Source of the DNA: Svornostia abyssi
GTDB lineage: Bacteria; Actinomycetota; Thermoleophilia; Solirubrobacterales; Solirubrobacteraceae
Reading direction: 5' to 3'
Assembly: GCA_024666565.1 (NCBI GenBank)
Contig: CP088295.1
Location: forward strand, 186,001 to 250,000
Length of the DNA: 64,000 nucleotides
Of this stretch, positions 28,212-37,111 are shown piece by piece (the first letter of the stretch is position 1; each line of letters opens with the position of its first letter). The position numbers and the translations under genes are program-made. The notes under the pieces were generated by a model that saw nothing but the letters and a program-made list of their open reading frames with translations, searched no databases and was not told the DNA's origin.

Positions 28212-29192
28212 TCAGACGAGACGCCCGAACCAGCGCAAGGAGAGCCCGCCGCCGAGCAGCAGCAGGACGACCGCGCCGCCCGCGAACGCCGCGGTGACCT
28301 CGCGCTCCTCCTGCTCGGTGCCCACCCGGGCGCCGAGGTCTTCGTAGATCTCCTTCAGCTGGTCGGGGCTCTCGGCGTCGAAGGTCCGGCCGCCGGTGGT
28401 CTCTGCGATCTGCTGGAGCGTCTCCGTGTCGGGCGGGACGGGGATGGTCCGCGGCACCACGTCGCCCGGCTGCTGGAGGGTGATCGTGCCCTCCGGGGTC
28501 CCGAGCGCGATGGTGTAGACCGGCACGCCGAGTTCCTTCGCCTGGTCGGCGACGTCGAGCGGCTGGGCGGTGCCGGACGTGTTCTCGCCGTCGGAGAGCA
28601 GCACGATCGCCGCCGGGGTCTCGTCGCCCTCGCCGCGTTCCTTCGCGAGCTCCGCGACCTCGCGGACCTGTTCGACGCCGATGCTCAGCCCGTCGCCCAT
28701 CGCGGTGCCGCCCTGCGGCCGCTGCGAGTCCAGCGCGGCCTTGACCTGGTCGCGGTCGGTCGTCGGCGCGATGTTCAGCGCCGCTGTGTTCGAGAACGAG
28801 GCGAGTCCGAGCTTCACGCTGTCGGGCAGGCCGTCGGCGAACTGCTTGGCCGCGTCACGCGCGACCTCGAGCCGGTTCGGCGAGATGTCCTCGGCCATCA
28901 TCGACCCGGACGTGTCCGTGACGAGCATGACCGTGGCCTCGTTCTTCGGCACGGCGAACGTCATATGCGGCCGGGCGAACGCGACGATGAGTGCGGCGAG
29001 CGCGGTCAGCAGCAGGACCGGCGGCAGGTGGCGGCGCCAGTTCGGGCGTTCCTTCACGACCGCGGCGAGCAGCGCGACGTTCGTGAAGCGCGCCGCGTAC
29101 TTCGGGCGGCGCTGCTGGGCGAAGACGTACGCGATGATCGCCAGGGGGATCAGGGCCAGCCCGGCGAGGGCGACGGGGAGATCGAAGCTCAT
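28212..29192 (-). CDS. VWA-domain membrane protein (BatA-like)
   Basis: A 326-residue protein of the MoxR/BatA systems, thought to act with the AAA ATPase in assembly or metal insertion of other proteins. An N-terminal TM pair ('LAGLALIPLAIIAYVF' and 'PVLLLTALAALIVAFA') is followed by a von Willebrand A domain with the MIDAS motif 'DTSGSMM' (93-99) and 'LSDGENTSG'. A C-terminal TM helix ('AFAGGAVVLLLLGGGLSL') ends the protein. The ATG overlaps the stop of the DUF58 gene (ATGA, 29189-29192). It is the last gene of the HtrA-MoxR-DUF58-VWA operon. Confidence 0.9.
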   Translation of the reverse strand: MSFDLPVALAGLALIPLAIIAYVFAQQRRPKYAARFTNVALLAAVVKERPNWRRHLPPVLLLTALAALIVAFARPHMTFAVPKNEATVMLVTDTSGSMMAEDISPNRLEVARDAAKQFADGLPDSVKLGLASFSNTAALNIAPTTDRDQVKAALDSQRPQGGTAMGDGLSIGVEQVREVAELAKERGEGDETPAAIVLLSDGENTSGTAQPLDVADQAKELGVPVYTIALGTPEGTITLQQPGDVVPRTIPVPPDTETLQQIAETTGGRTFDAESPDQLKEIYEDLGARVGTEQEEREVTAAFAGGAVVLLLLGGGLSLRWFGRLV

Positions 29193-30177
29193 GCGGTGGC
29201 TCCTCCGGGGGTGAGGGTTCGCGCCGGACGCCAGCCGGCGCGATGCCGGGCGCCGCGCAGGGCGGCGGCCAGCGGGCCGAGCCAGTCGCCCTCGGTGGAC
29301 AGGACGGCGTGTTCTGCGCCGGTGCCGCGCAGCGCGACGCGCAGCTGCTCGCGCTCGGCGGCCGACGCTTCGGCGAAGCGCCGGCGCAGGCGCTTGCTGC
29401 TCGTGTCGACGCGGACGTGGCGGCCGGTCTCCGGATCGACGAGCGCCAGGTCGGCGCCGACGTCGGGCAGCGCCAGCTCGCGCGGGTCGCGGATCTCGAC
29501 GGCCAGGCCGGTGTGACGATGCAGCAGGCGGCGCATCTCGCGGGTCCAGGTGTCCCCGTCGTCGCCGCGGAAGTCACTGACGACGATGACGAGCGCGGCG
29601 CCGCGCGCCATCTTCTCGACCCGCACGAGCGCATCGGTGAGCGTGGACGGGTTCGGGGTGCGCTCAGGCGCGACGTCGGCTCGCGCCTGGGTGAGCGCCT
29701 GCAGCGTGCCCGAGCGGCCGGAGTGCGGCCGGAAGATCCGAACCCCGCCCGCCCCCCGGCGTCACCGAACGTGATGACGCCCAGCTGGTTGCCGCGGCGG
29801 GTCGCGAGCGTCGCCATGACGCCCGCGACGCCCTCGGCGACGTCGGCCTTCACGCGATCGGCCGTGCCGAAGCCCATCGACGTGCTGCGGTCCAGCAGCA
29901 GCCACGTCGTCAGCGACCGCTCGGCGACGTGCACGCGCACCTGCGGCTCGCCGGTCCGCGCGCTGGCGGCGGCGTCGAGGTGGCGCACGTCGTCGCCCGG
30001 CTGGTACGGCCGGATGCGGGCGAGCTCCGTCCCGGCGCCCACCTGCGCGCTGGTCCGGTCGCCCGGCCACAGGTCGCGCACCCGGCGGGCGGAGGCCAGC
30101 TCGAGCTGACGCACCGCGCTCGCGGGAATGGGACCCGGGCCGAGGCGCGGGTTGGGGACGGACTCGACCTGCTTCAT
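29189..30177 (-). CDS. DUF58 protein (one frameshift)
   Basis: The partner usually encoded between MoxR and BatA proteins. Repaired length is about 329 residues. The N-terminal part has the DUF58 signature 'ELARIRPYQPGDDVRHLDAAASAR' and a VWA-like 'LLLDRSTSMGFG'. The frame then changes between 'GVITFGDAGG' and 'VRIFRPHSGRSGTLQAL'. One G is missing from the G/C-rich run at about 29743-29757; adding it restores continuous reading into 'ALVIVVSDFRGDDGDTW'. This is the only break in the window that is a deletion. ATG 30177 overlaps the MoxR stop (ATGA). Confidence 0.85.
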
Positions 30178-31220
30178 GCCGCCTGAGCTTCCTCGGCGGG
30201 CGACAGCTCGACATCCGGCATCGGGACGGTCTGCAGCACGCGGTCGAGGACGGTGTCGGCGTCGATGCCCTCGGCGAGGGCCTCGTAGCTCAGCACCAGC
30301 CGGTGGCGCAGCACGTCACGCGCCAGGTCGCGCACGTCGCGCGGCAGCGCGTACTCGCGGCCGCGCAGGAGCGCCAGCGCGCGGGCTGCGTGGACCATGT
30401 TCAGCGACGCGCGCGGGGACGCGCCGAACTCGATGAACGGTGCGACATCGCCCAGCCCGATCTCCTCGGGACGGCGAGTCGCGACGGTCAGCGCGACGGC
30501 GTAGTCGACGACCTGGCGGTCGACGTAGACCTCTTCGGCCGTCTTGCGGTGCGCGGCGAGCTGCTGCGGCGTGAGCACCGCACGGATCGCCTGCGACGGC
30601 TGCAGCGAACGGGCCACGATCGCGGCCTCCTCGCGGTCCGTCGGGTAGTCGACGACGAGCTTGAACATGAAGCGGTCGACCTGTGCCTCGGGCAGCGGGT
30701 ACGTGCCCTCGTTCTCGATCGGGTTCTGCGTCGCGAGGACGAGGAACGGGTCGGGCACCTGATGCGTCGTGCCGCCGATCGTGACCTGCTGCTCCTGCAT
30801 GACCTCGAGCAGCGCGCTCTGCACCTTCGCGGGCGCGCGGTTGATCTCGTCGGCGAGCAGCAGGTTGGCGAACACCGGGCCGAGCTCGGTCTCCAGCGCG
30901 CCGGTGTCCGGGCGGTAGACCCGGGTGCCGACGAGGTCCGCCGGCACGAGATCCGGCGTGAACTGGATGCGAGCGAAGCTGCCGCCGAGCACGTCGGCGA
31001 GCGTGTTGACCGTGCGGGTCTTCGCCAGGCCCGGCACGCCCTCGAGGAGGACGTGTCCGCCGGCGAGGAGCGCCACGAGGAGGCGCTCGAGCATCGGCTC
31101 CTGGCCGACGATGACGCGCTTGACCTCGAAGAGCGCCGTCTCGAGCTGCTCGCGGGCAAGCGCCTGGGCGTCTGCGCGCGAGGGCTGCTGGCGGGTCTCC
31201 GCCGTGTGGTCCTGATCCAT
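30174..31220 (-). CDS. MoxR-family AAA+ ATPase
   Basis: A 348-residue chaperone-like ATPase that works with VWA proteins. Walker A is 'GVPGLAKT' (61-68), Walker B 'LLLADEINRAP' (120-130), sensor 1 'LVLATQNPIENEGTYPLPEAQ', and the arginine finger lies in 'DRFMFK'. 'FGASPRASLNMVHAARALAL' in the C-terminal lid is a strong MoxR marker. ATG 31220 follows the HtrA stop by 5 nt. The four-gene order HtrA-MoxR-DUF58-VWA suggests a cell-envelope quality-control unit; this is inference. Confidence 0.95.
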   Translation of the reverse strand: MDQDHTAETRQQPSRADAQALAREQLETALFEVKRVIVGQEPMLERLLVALLAGGHVLLEGVPGLAKTRTVNTLADVLGGSFARIQFTPDLVPADLVGTRVYRPDTGALETELGPVFANLLLADEINRAPAKVQSALLEVMQEQQVTIGGTTHQVPDPFLVLATQNPIENEGTYPLPEAQVDRFMFKLVVDYPTDREEAAIVARSLQPSQAIRAVLTPQQLAAHRKTAEEVYVDRQVVDYAVALTVATRRPEEIGLGDVAPFIEFGASPRASLNMVHAARALALLRGREYALPRDVRDLARDVLRHRLVLSYEALAEGIDADTVLDRVLQTVPMPDVELSPAEEAQAA

Positions 31221-31225
31221 CGGGG

Positions 31226-32362
31226 TCAGCCTCCCTGTCGCTGCGCCGACTCCGGGCGCGTTCCGAGCTTCACGTTCACGGTCTTCCGCTCGCCGTCCCG
31301 GGTGACGACGATCTGGACGTTCTGCCCCGGCCGCTTGTCGGCGATCGCCTCGGCGATCTCCTCCGGGGTCGAGATCTGCTTGCCGCCGACGCTGACGACC
31401 TCGTCGCCGACCCGCAGATCGGCGTCAGCCGACGGGCCACCGGGGACGAGTTCCGCGATGACGACCTTCTTGCCGTCCTGGCTCTCGCCCGTGCTCACGC
31501 CGAGGTAGGCGCGGCGGATCTCCTTGCCGCTCTTCAGCTGCGGCACGACCTCGCGCACCGTGTCCACCGGGATGGCGAACCCGACCCCGCTGTTGCTCGC
31601 CGCGCCGCTCGAGGCGATCTGCGCGTTGACGCCGATGACCTGGCCGCTGCCGTTCAGGAGCGGGCCACCCGAGTTGCCGGGGTTGATCGCCGCGTCGGTC
31701 TGGACCACGCCGTCGATGCTGAAGCCGTTGGGCGACTCGATCTGGCGGCCGAGCGCCGAGACGACACCCGTCGTCAGCGTGCCCGAGAGGCCGAACGGCG
31801 AGCCGATCGCGACGGTCGGCTGGCCGACCTTCAGTGCCTTGGCCTCACCGAGCTCCAGCGGCTTGAGGCCGCCCTCGACGTCCTTCGGGTCGACCTTGAT
31901 GACCGCGAGATCCGTCGAGGCGTCGCTGCCGACGACCTTCGCGTTGATCGCGTCGTCGCCCTCGCCGAGGCGCACCTGCACCTGGCTGGCGTTGTCGACG
32001 ACGTGCTGGTTCGTGACGATGTAGCCGTCGTCGTCGAGCACGAAGCCCGAGCCGGAGCCGGACTGCTGGCCACCGCCGAACGGATTCACCCCGCCGGAGG
32101 AGGAGCTGCGGACCGCGATGTAGGCGACGCTGTCCTTGACGCGCTCGTACAGCGCGGACACGTCGGTGGCGTTGCGGACCGGGGTCGCGGGGGACGACCC
32201 CGAGGAGGCCGACGACTCGCGCTCGACGGTGACCGTCGCGTCCCCGTCGTCCGCGCTGTCGAACGCGCCGCCGACGGCGAGCGCGCCGAAGGCGACGGCG
32301 ACGACGAGGGCGCCGAGCATCGCCGAGAGGAAGTTCTGCACTCGTGTGGGCATGACGAGCAT
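31226..32362 (-). CDS. HtrA/DegP-like membrane-anchored serine protease
   Basis: A 378-residue trypsin-like envelope protease that degrades or processes misfolded exported proteins. One N-terminal TM anchor ('LSAMLGALVVAVAFGALAVGG', residues about 12-32) is followed by a Ser-rich linker. The catalytic triad is His120 ('TNQHVV'), Asp151 ('STDLAVI') and Ser231 ('NPGNSGGPLL'). A single PDZ domain occupies about 285-370 ('PSADADLRVGDEVVSVGGKQI'). Start is ATG 32362 or the in-frame ATG 32353 ('MPTRVQNF'). It heads the leftward operon and is divergent from the acyl-CoA mutase gene; the shared 101 nt contain the palindrome CCGCTAAGCGG (32385-32395). Confidence 0.93.
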   Translation of the reverse strand: MLVMPTRVQNFLSAMLGALVVAVAFGALAVGGAFDSADDGDATVTVERESSASSGSSPATPVRNATDVSALYERVKDSVAYIAVRSSSSGGVNPFGGGQQSGSGSGFVLDDDGYIVTNQHVVDNASQVQVRLGEGDDAINAKVVGSDASTDLAVIKVDPKDVEGGLKPLELGEAKALKVGQPTVAIGSPFGLSGTLTTGVVSALGRQIESPNGFSIDGVVQTDAAINPGNSGGPLLNGSGQVIGVNAQIASSGAASNSGVGFAIPVDTVREVVPQLKSGKEIRRAYLGVSTGESQDGKKVVIAELVPGGPSADADLRVGDEVVSVGGKQISTPEEIAEAIADKRPGQNVQIVVTRDGERKTVNVKLGTRPESAQRQGG

Positions 32363-32463
32363 TGGAGCCGCCGAGCCTGAAGCGCCGCTAAGCGGTGCCT
32401 GGGGACAGGTTTAAGGTTCGGCGGGAGATCCCCGGGCGGCGGCCGAGGCGTACCCTTCGGGTC

Positions 32464-34074
32464 ATGGCCACCGAAGAACGCCTCACCGTGGCGCCGATCG
32501 TGGGTCCTGATGACCCGCGGGTGTTCACGGATTCGGGCATCGAGATCAAGCCCCTGTACACCGAGGAGGACCTGCCGGAGCAGCTCCAGCTGGGCGAGCC
32601 CGGGGACTTCCCGTACACGCGCGGCGTGCATCGCGAGATGTACCGCAAGCAGCAGTGGACGATGCGCCAGTACGCGGGCTACGCGTCGGCGAAGGAGTCC
32701 AACGAGCGCTACCGCTACCTGCTCTCCCGCGGCGGCACCGGCCTCTCGATGGCGTTCGACCTGCCGACGCAGCTCGGGCTGGACAGCGACAACCCGCGCT
32801 GCCTCGGCGAGGTCGGCCGGACGGGCGTCGCGATCGACACGATCGACGACATGCGGACCGCGTTCGATCAGATCCCGCTCGATCAGGTCTCGACGTCGAT
32901 GACGATCAACGCGCCGGCGTCGGTGCTGCTGTGCCTCTACGAGCTCGTCGGCGAGGAGCAGGGCGTGCCGAGCGAGAAGCTGCGCGGCACGACGCAGAAC
33001 GACGTGCTCAAGGAGTACATCGCGCGCGGCAACTACATCTACCCGCCGGAGCCCACGATGCGGCTCACGACGGACCTCTTCGCCTACTGCGCGGAGAACA
33101 TCCCGAAGTGGAACACGGTCTCGATCTCGGGCTACCACTTCCGGGAGAAGGGCTGCAGCGCGGTGCAGGAGGTCGCGTTCACGCTGTCGAGCGGCATCGC
33201 GTATGTGACCGCCGCGATCGAGGCGGGCCTCGACGTTGACACCTTCGCCCCGCGCCTGGCCTTCTTCTTCAACGGCCACAACAACGTCTTCCAGGAGGTC
33301 GCCAAGTTCCGCGCGGCCCGGCGGATGTGGGCCACGATCATGAAGGAGCGCTTCGGCGCGCAGAACCCGAAGTCGATGATGCTGCGCTTCCACACGCAGA
33401 CCGGCGGTGTGACGCTCACGGCGCAGCAGCCGCAGAACAACATCGTCCGCGTGGCGCTGCAGGGCTTCGCCGCGGTGTGCGGTGGCACGCAGTCGCTGCA
33501 CACCAACGGCTTCGACGAGGCGCTCGCGCTGCCCACCGAGGAGGCCGCGAAGATCGCGCTGCGCACGCAGCAGATCATCGCCGCCGAGTCCGGCGCGACG
33601 GACACCGTCGACCCGTTCGCGGGCTCGTACTTCATCGAGTCGCTGACCGACGAGATCGAGTCGCGCGCCTACGAGCTCATCGACAAGGTCGACCAGCTCG
33701 GCGGCTCGAAGAACGCGATCGAGTTCATCACCGGCGAGATCGACGAGTCGGCCTGGGGCTACCAGGAGCGCTACCGCATCGAGCAGGACATCGTGGTCGG
33801 CGTGAACTCGTACGTCGAGGAGGAGCTGAAGGTCCCGGACCTCCTGCGCGTGGACCCGGAGTCCGAGCGCGAGCAGGTCGAGCGCCTGAAGGCGTTCAAG
33901 GCCAACCGCGACCAGGCGCTCGTCGACACGCGGCTCGAGGAGCTGCGCGAGGCCGCGCGCGGCACCGACAACCTGCTGCCCTTCATCAAGCAGGCGCTGA
34001 AGGACCGCGCCTCGATGGGCGAGGTCTGCGGCGCGATGCAGGACGTCTTCGGGAAGTACGCGCCGACGTTCTGA
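32464..34074 (+). CDS. Methylmalonyl-CoA-type mutase, large (substrate-binding) subunit
   Basis: A 536-residue cobalamin-dependent acyl-CoA mutase catalytic subunit, likely interconverting methylmalonyl-CoA and succinyl-CoA in propionate metabolism. It has the TIM-barrel signatures '[21 protein letters not shown]', '[16 protein letters not shown]', '[10 protein letters not shown]', '[16 protein letters not shown]' and '[18 protein letters not shown]'. It stops after the barrel and its extension, so the C-terminal B12-binding domain of single-chain enzymes is absent and must be supplied by a separate small subunit not encoded here. ATG 32464 is chosen; the frame upstream to 32395 has no similarity. 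It is not in an operon with the carboxylase, but lies 1.3 kb upstream of it. Confidence 0.92.
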   Translation: MATEERLTVAPIVGPDDPRVFTDSGIEIKPLYTEEDLPEQLQLGEPGDFPYTRGVHREMYRKQQWTMRQYAGYASAKESNERYRYLLSRGGTGLSMAFDLPTQLGLDSDNPRCLGEVGRTGVAIDTIDDMRTAFDQIPLDQVSTSMTINAPASVLLCLYELVGEEQGVPSEKLRGTTQNDVLKEYIARGNYIYPPEPTMRLTTDLFAYCAENIPKWNTVSISGYHFREKGCSAVQEVAFTLSSGIAYVTAAIEAGLDVDTFAPRLAFFFNGHNNVFQEVAKFRAARRMWATIMKERFGAQNPKSMMLRFHTQTGGVTLTAQQPQNNIVRVALQGFAAVCGGTQSLHTNGFDEALALPTEEAAKIALRTQQIIAAESGATDTVDPFAGSYFIESLTDEIESRAYELIDKVDQLGGSKNAIEFITGEIDESAWGYQERYRIEQDIVVGVNSYVEEELKVPDLLRVDPESEREQVERLKAFKANRDQALVDTRLEELREAARGTDNLLPFIKQALKDRASMGEVCGAMQDVFGKYAPTF

Positions 34075-34111
34075 GCCTGCGCGCGCCGGAGCCGCGGGTA
34101 CGCTCCGGCGC

Positions 34112-34576
34112 GTGACCTTCTACGAGTTCGTCCTCTTCGTCCACATCACGGGCGTCGTCGTCGCGTTCGGCGTCACGTTCGCGTACCCGCTCATGGGCGC
34201 GTTCGTCGCGCGGACCGATCCCCGGTCGCTGCCGACCTTCCACCGCGCGCAGGCGTTCGTGGGCCGCACGATCATCTCCGGCGGCATGCTCATCGTCTTC
34301 GTCGCGGGGGCCTATCTCGCCACCGACGCGGACGTGTGGAGCGAGATGTGGGTCTCCATCCCGCTGCTCATCCTCATCGTGCTCGGCGGCCTGGGCGGCA
34401 TGTTCTTCGGCCCGCAGGAGACGAAGGCGGCCGAGCTGGCCGAGCGTGACCTGGCGGCGGGCGGCGAACTCTCGGCCGAGTACCAGGCGGTGGCCGGGCG
34501 CATCGCGACGGTCGGCAAGGTCGCGTCGCTGCTCATCCTCGTCGCCGTGTTCTTCATGACCGTCAAGCCCGGCTGA
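34112..34576 (+). CDS. DUF2269-like integral membrane protein
   Basis: A 154-residue membrane protein with four TM helices: 'FVLFVHITGVVVAFGVTFAY', 'IISGGMLIVFVAGAYLA', 'MWVSIPLLILIVLGGLGGMFF' and 'VGKVASLLILVAVFFMTV'. A histidine in the first helix ('LFVHITG') and the spacing resemble the DUF2269 family, which has no firm function; heme binding has been suggested for relatives. GTG 34112 is the only start before the first helix. It follows the mutase gene by 37 nt on the same strand. Confidence 0.75.
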   Translation: MTFYEFVLFVHITGVVVAFGVTFAYPLMGAFVARTDPRSLPTFHRAQAFVGRTIISGGMLIVFVAGAYLATDADVWSEMWVSIPLLILIVLGGLGGMFFGPQETKAAELAERDLAAGGELSAEYQAVAGRIATVGKVASLLILVAVFFMTVKPG

Positions 34577-34639
34577 TCACGCCCCCGGTGCACGTCGCCG
34601 TGCACGACCGGTGTTCTGTCGACCACGAGCAGGAGCGGC

Positions 34640-35308
34640 GTGGCGGACGGTCGAAATCCCGACACGATGGACGAGCTGTGTGTGCAACGACGCCTGGTCA
34701 AATCCCCGCCTGAGCTGTGGGCGGAGGTCAGCGACCTCGAGGCCCTGAGCCGCCACCTCGACCTTTTCGGCGAGATCCGCATCTCCCGGCTGGAACCCGA
34801 GAGCACCGTTGCCTGGGAGGGCGACCGCGCCAGCGGCACGGTGGTTTTGGATCCGGCGGGTTGGGGCACGAAGGTCACGCTGACCGCCGCGATGCGGGCA
34901 CAGCCCGCACCCCCGGAGGTCGACGGTTCCGCGCCCGCCGCGCAGCCGCAGGAGGAGGAGACCGGCGACACGACACCTGTCGCCGCGACCGAGCAGGCCG
35001 GTGGGCCCGCTGTCGAAACTCCCCCTGCGCCCGCGCCGCCGCGCCCCGAGCCGTCGACCGCCGGGAGACCCGGGTTCTTCGCCCGCCTGTTCCGCCGACG
35101 CGCCACTCCGGCACCGATCGCGGCACTGCCTGAGCCTCAGCCTGAGCCTGAGGTCATGCCGGAGCCGGTCGCGCCCGAGCCCGTGCTGATCGCGGAGCCG
35201 GTCGAGCCGCCGGCCGACCCGCCGCTGGACCCCGGCGCGGCCGAGACGGCGCTCGAGCACGTGCTCGACACCCTTGGTGCAGCGCACCACCGGCCGTTTT
35301 CCCGGTAA
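34640..35308 (+). CDS. Hypothetical protein with SRPBCC-like N-terminus and Pro-rich linker
   Basis: A 222-residue soluble protein of unknown function. Residues 1-80 ('[20 protein letters not shown]', '[16 protein letters not shown]', '[11 protein letters not shown]') look like half of a polyketide-cyclase/SRPBCC fold. A long Pro/Ala/Glu-rich disordered region follows (about 85-195), interrupted by '[10 protein letters not shown]'. A final helix reads '[19 protein letters not shown]', a tail I have seen repeatedly in related actinobacterial proteins. AGGAG at 34631-34635 places the GTG at 34640. It ends 19 nt before the carboxylase ATG and could be regulatory for it; that is speculation. Confidence 0.72.
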   Translation: MADGRNPDTMDELCVQRRLVKSPPELWAEVSDLEALSRHLDLFGEIRISRLEPESTVAWEGDRASGTVVLDPAGWGTKVTLTAAMRAQPAPPEVDGSAPAAQPQEEETGDTTPVAATEQAGGPAVETPPAPAPPRPEPSTAGRPGFFARLFRRRATPAPIAALPEPQPEPEVMPEPVAPEPVLIAEPVEPPADPPLDPGAAETALEHVLDTLGAAHHRPFSR

Positions 35309-35327
35309 GTCCCCTACGATCCGGGCC

Positions 35328-36899
35328 ATGACCCGCCAGAAGTCGCTGGAGACCTACGAGGAGAAGCTGGGCCAGCTCAACGATCTCCGCGAGCAGGCCA
35401 TCCACTCCGCCACCGAAGCCGCCGTCGAGAAGCAGCACGCGAAGGGCAAGTACACCGCCCGCGAGCGCATCGAGAAGCTCCTGGACCCCGGGTCCTTCCA
35501 GGAGCTCGACACCTTCGTCCGGCACCGCACCTACGACTTCGACATGCAGAAGAACCGGCCGTGGGGCGACGCGGTCGTCACGGGCCACGGCACGATCGAC
35601 GGCCGCACCGTCTGCGTCTTCAGCCAGGACTTCACGGTCGTCGGCGGGTCGCTCGGCGAGGTCATGGCCGAGAAGATGTGCAAGGTCATGGACCTGGCCG
35701 CGAAGATCGGGTGCCCGGTCATCGGCATCAACGACTCCGGCGGCGCCCGCATCCAGGAGGGCGTCGTGGCCCTCGGCGGCTACGGCGACGTCTTCCTGCG
35801 CAACGTCAAGAGCTCCGGCGTCATCCCCCAGATCAGCCTGATCATGGGCCCGTGCGCCGGCGGCGCGGTCTACTCCCCGGCGATCACGGACTTCATCTTC
35901 ATGGTGAAGGAGACGTCGCACATGTTCATCACCGGCCCTGACGTCATCAAGACGGTCACCGGTGAGGAGGTCGGGTTCGAGGAGCTCGGCGGCGCGATGA
36001 CGCACAACCAGAAGTCGGGCGTCGCGCACTTCGCCTCCGACGACGAGGACGCGTGCCTCGAGGACGCGCGCTACCTCTTCAGCTTCCTGCCGCAGAACAA
36101 CCTCGAGATGCCGCCGCGCGTGGCGCCGACGGACGACCCGACGCGCCAGGACGCCGAGCTCGACACGATCGTCCCGGACAACCCGAACAAGCCGTACGAC
36201 ATGCGCGACGTGGTCCGCCTCGTCGTCGACGACGGCGAGTTCTTCGAGGTCCACGAGCACTTCGCCACGAACATCGTCTGCGGCCTCGCCCGCCTCGACG
36301 GCCACGCGGTCGGCGTGGTCGGCAACCAGCCGAAGTCCATGGCCGGCGTGCTCGACATCGACAGCTCCGAGAAGGCCGCGCGCTTCGTGCGCACGTGCGA
36401 CGCGTTCAACATCCCGCTGCTGACCTTCTGCGACGTCCCGGGCTTCCTGCCGGGCACGAGCCAGGAGTGGGACGGCATCATCCGCAAGGGCGCGAAGCTG
36501 CTCTACGCCTACGCCGAGGCGACCGTCCCGAAGATCACGGTCATCACCCGCAAGGCGTACGGCGGCGCGTACGACGTCATGGCGTCCAAGCACCTGGGCG
36601 CGGACTTCAACTTCGCCTGGCCGCAGGCCGAGGTCGCCGTCATGGGCGCCGAGGGCGCGGTCAACATCATCTACCGGCGCGACATCAACTCGTCGCCCAC
36701 GCCGGAGGAGCGCCGCGCGACGCTCATGGACGACTACAAGGCGCGGTTCGCCAACCCGTACGTCGCCGCCGAGCGCGGGTACATCGACGACGTGATCATC
36801 CCGCACGAGACGCGGCCCAAGGTGATCACGGCGCTGAAGACCCTGCTCACCAAGCGCGAGCCGGGGCCGAAGCGCAAGCACGGGAATATTCCCCTGTAA
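35328..36899 (+). CDS. pccB: Acyl-CoA (propionyl/acetyl-CoA) carboxylase beta subunit
   Basis: A 523-residue carboxyltransferase subunit that moves carboxyl from biotin to propionyl-CoA or acetyl-CoA, with an alpha (biotin) subunit encoded elsewhere. Signatures: '[20 protein letters not shown]', '[15 protein letters not shown]', the N-terminal oxyanion loop '[13 protein letters not shown]', '[16 protein letters not shown]', the C-terminal site '[12 protein letters not shown]' and '[17 protein letters not shown]'. Length is typical. ATG 35328 matches other members ('[14 protein letters not shown]'). A possible AccE-type epsilon subunit is at 57671. Together with the mutase at 32464 it fits the propionyl-CoA to succinyl-CoA route. 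Confidence 0.95.
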   Translation: MTRQKSLETYEEKLGQLNDLREQAIHSATEAAVEKQHAKGKYTARERIEKLLDPGSFQELDTFVRHRTYDFDMQKNRPWGDAVVTGHGTIDGRTVCVFSQDFTVVGGSLGEVMAEKMCKVMDLAAKIGCPVIGINDSGGARIQEGVVALGGYGDVFLRNVKSSGVIPQISLIMGPCAGGAVYSPAITDFIFMVKETSHMFITGPDVIKTVTGEEVGFEELGGAMTHNQKSGVAHFASDDEDACLEDARYLFSFLPQNNLEMPPRVAPTDDPTRQDAELDTIVPDNPNKPYDMRDVVRLVVDDGEFFEVHEHFATNIVCGLARLDGHAVGVVGNQPKSMAGVLDIDSSEKAARFVRTCDAFNIPLLTFCDVPGFLPGTSQEWDGIIRKGAKLLYAYAEATVPKITVITRKAYGGAYDVMASKHLGADFNFAWPQAEVAVMGAEGAVNIIYRRDINSSPTPEERRATLMDDYKARFANPYVAAERGYIDDVIIPHETRPKVITALKTLLTKREPGPKRKHGNIPL

Positions 36900-36905
36900 C
36901 GTCGG

Positions 36906-36992
36906 CCGCAGGTCCGAGCTTGCGAGGACCGGAGGCCGAAACCAGGTTGTCCCGCAGGTCCGAGCTTGCGAGGACCGGAGGCCGAAACCAGG
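36906..36992. repeat. 41-bp perfect direct repeat, two copies, period 46
   Basis: Copies at 36906-36946 and 36952-36992 are identical over 41 bp and start with CCGCAGGTCCGAGCTTGCGA. They are separated by 5 nt. Each contains short complementary ends GGTCC/GGACC. The repeat lies just after the carboxylase stop and 60 nt before the promoter of the first giant exported protein gene. Two copies only, so this is not a CRISPR array. It could be a regulator-binding or recombinational repeat. Confidence 0.85.
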
Positions 36993-37051
36993 AGGGCGAA
37001 GCCCGGTCTCCGGCGAAGCGCGACAGCCCTTCTCAGCGAACACCGACACGC

Positions 37052-37081
37052 TTGACCCCGGTTTCGGGCGGTTGCTACCTT
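37052..37081 (+). promoter_or_regulatory. Promoter-like element of surface-protein gene 1
   Basis: TTGACC at 37052-37057 and TACCTT at 37076-37081 are separated by 18 nt and lie 30 nt before the GTG at 37112. The same hexamers with the same spacing precede surface gene 2, with the shared extension GGTTGCTACCTT, and a one-to-two-base variant precedes gene 4. The conservation across paralogues is the evidence; the sigma factor is not known. Confidence 0.55.
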
Positions 37082-37111
37082 CCGCCCAGCCTGTCTACCT
37101 GGGGGGAAGAC

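Noticed and set aside
36906..36992. CRISPR array
   Set aside because: Only two copies, 5-nt spacing and no cas genes.
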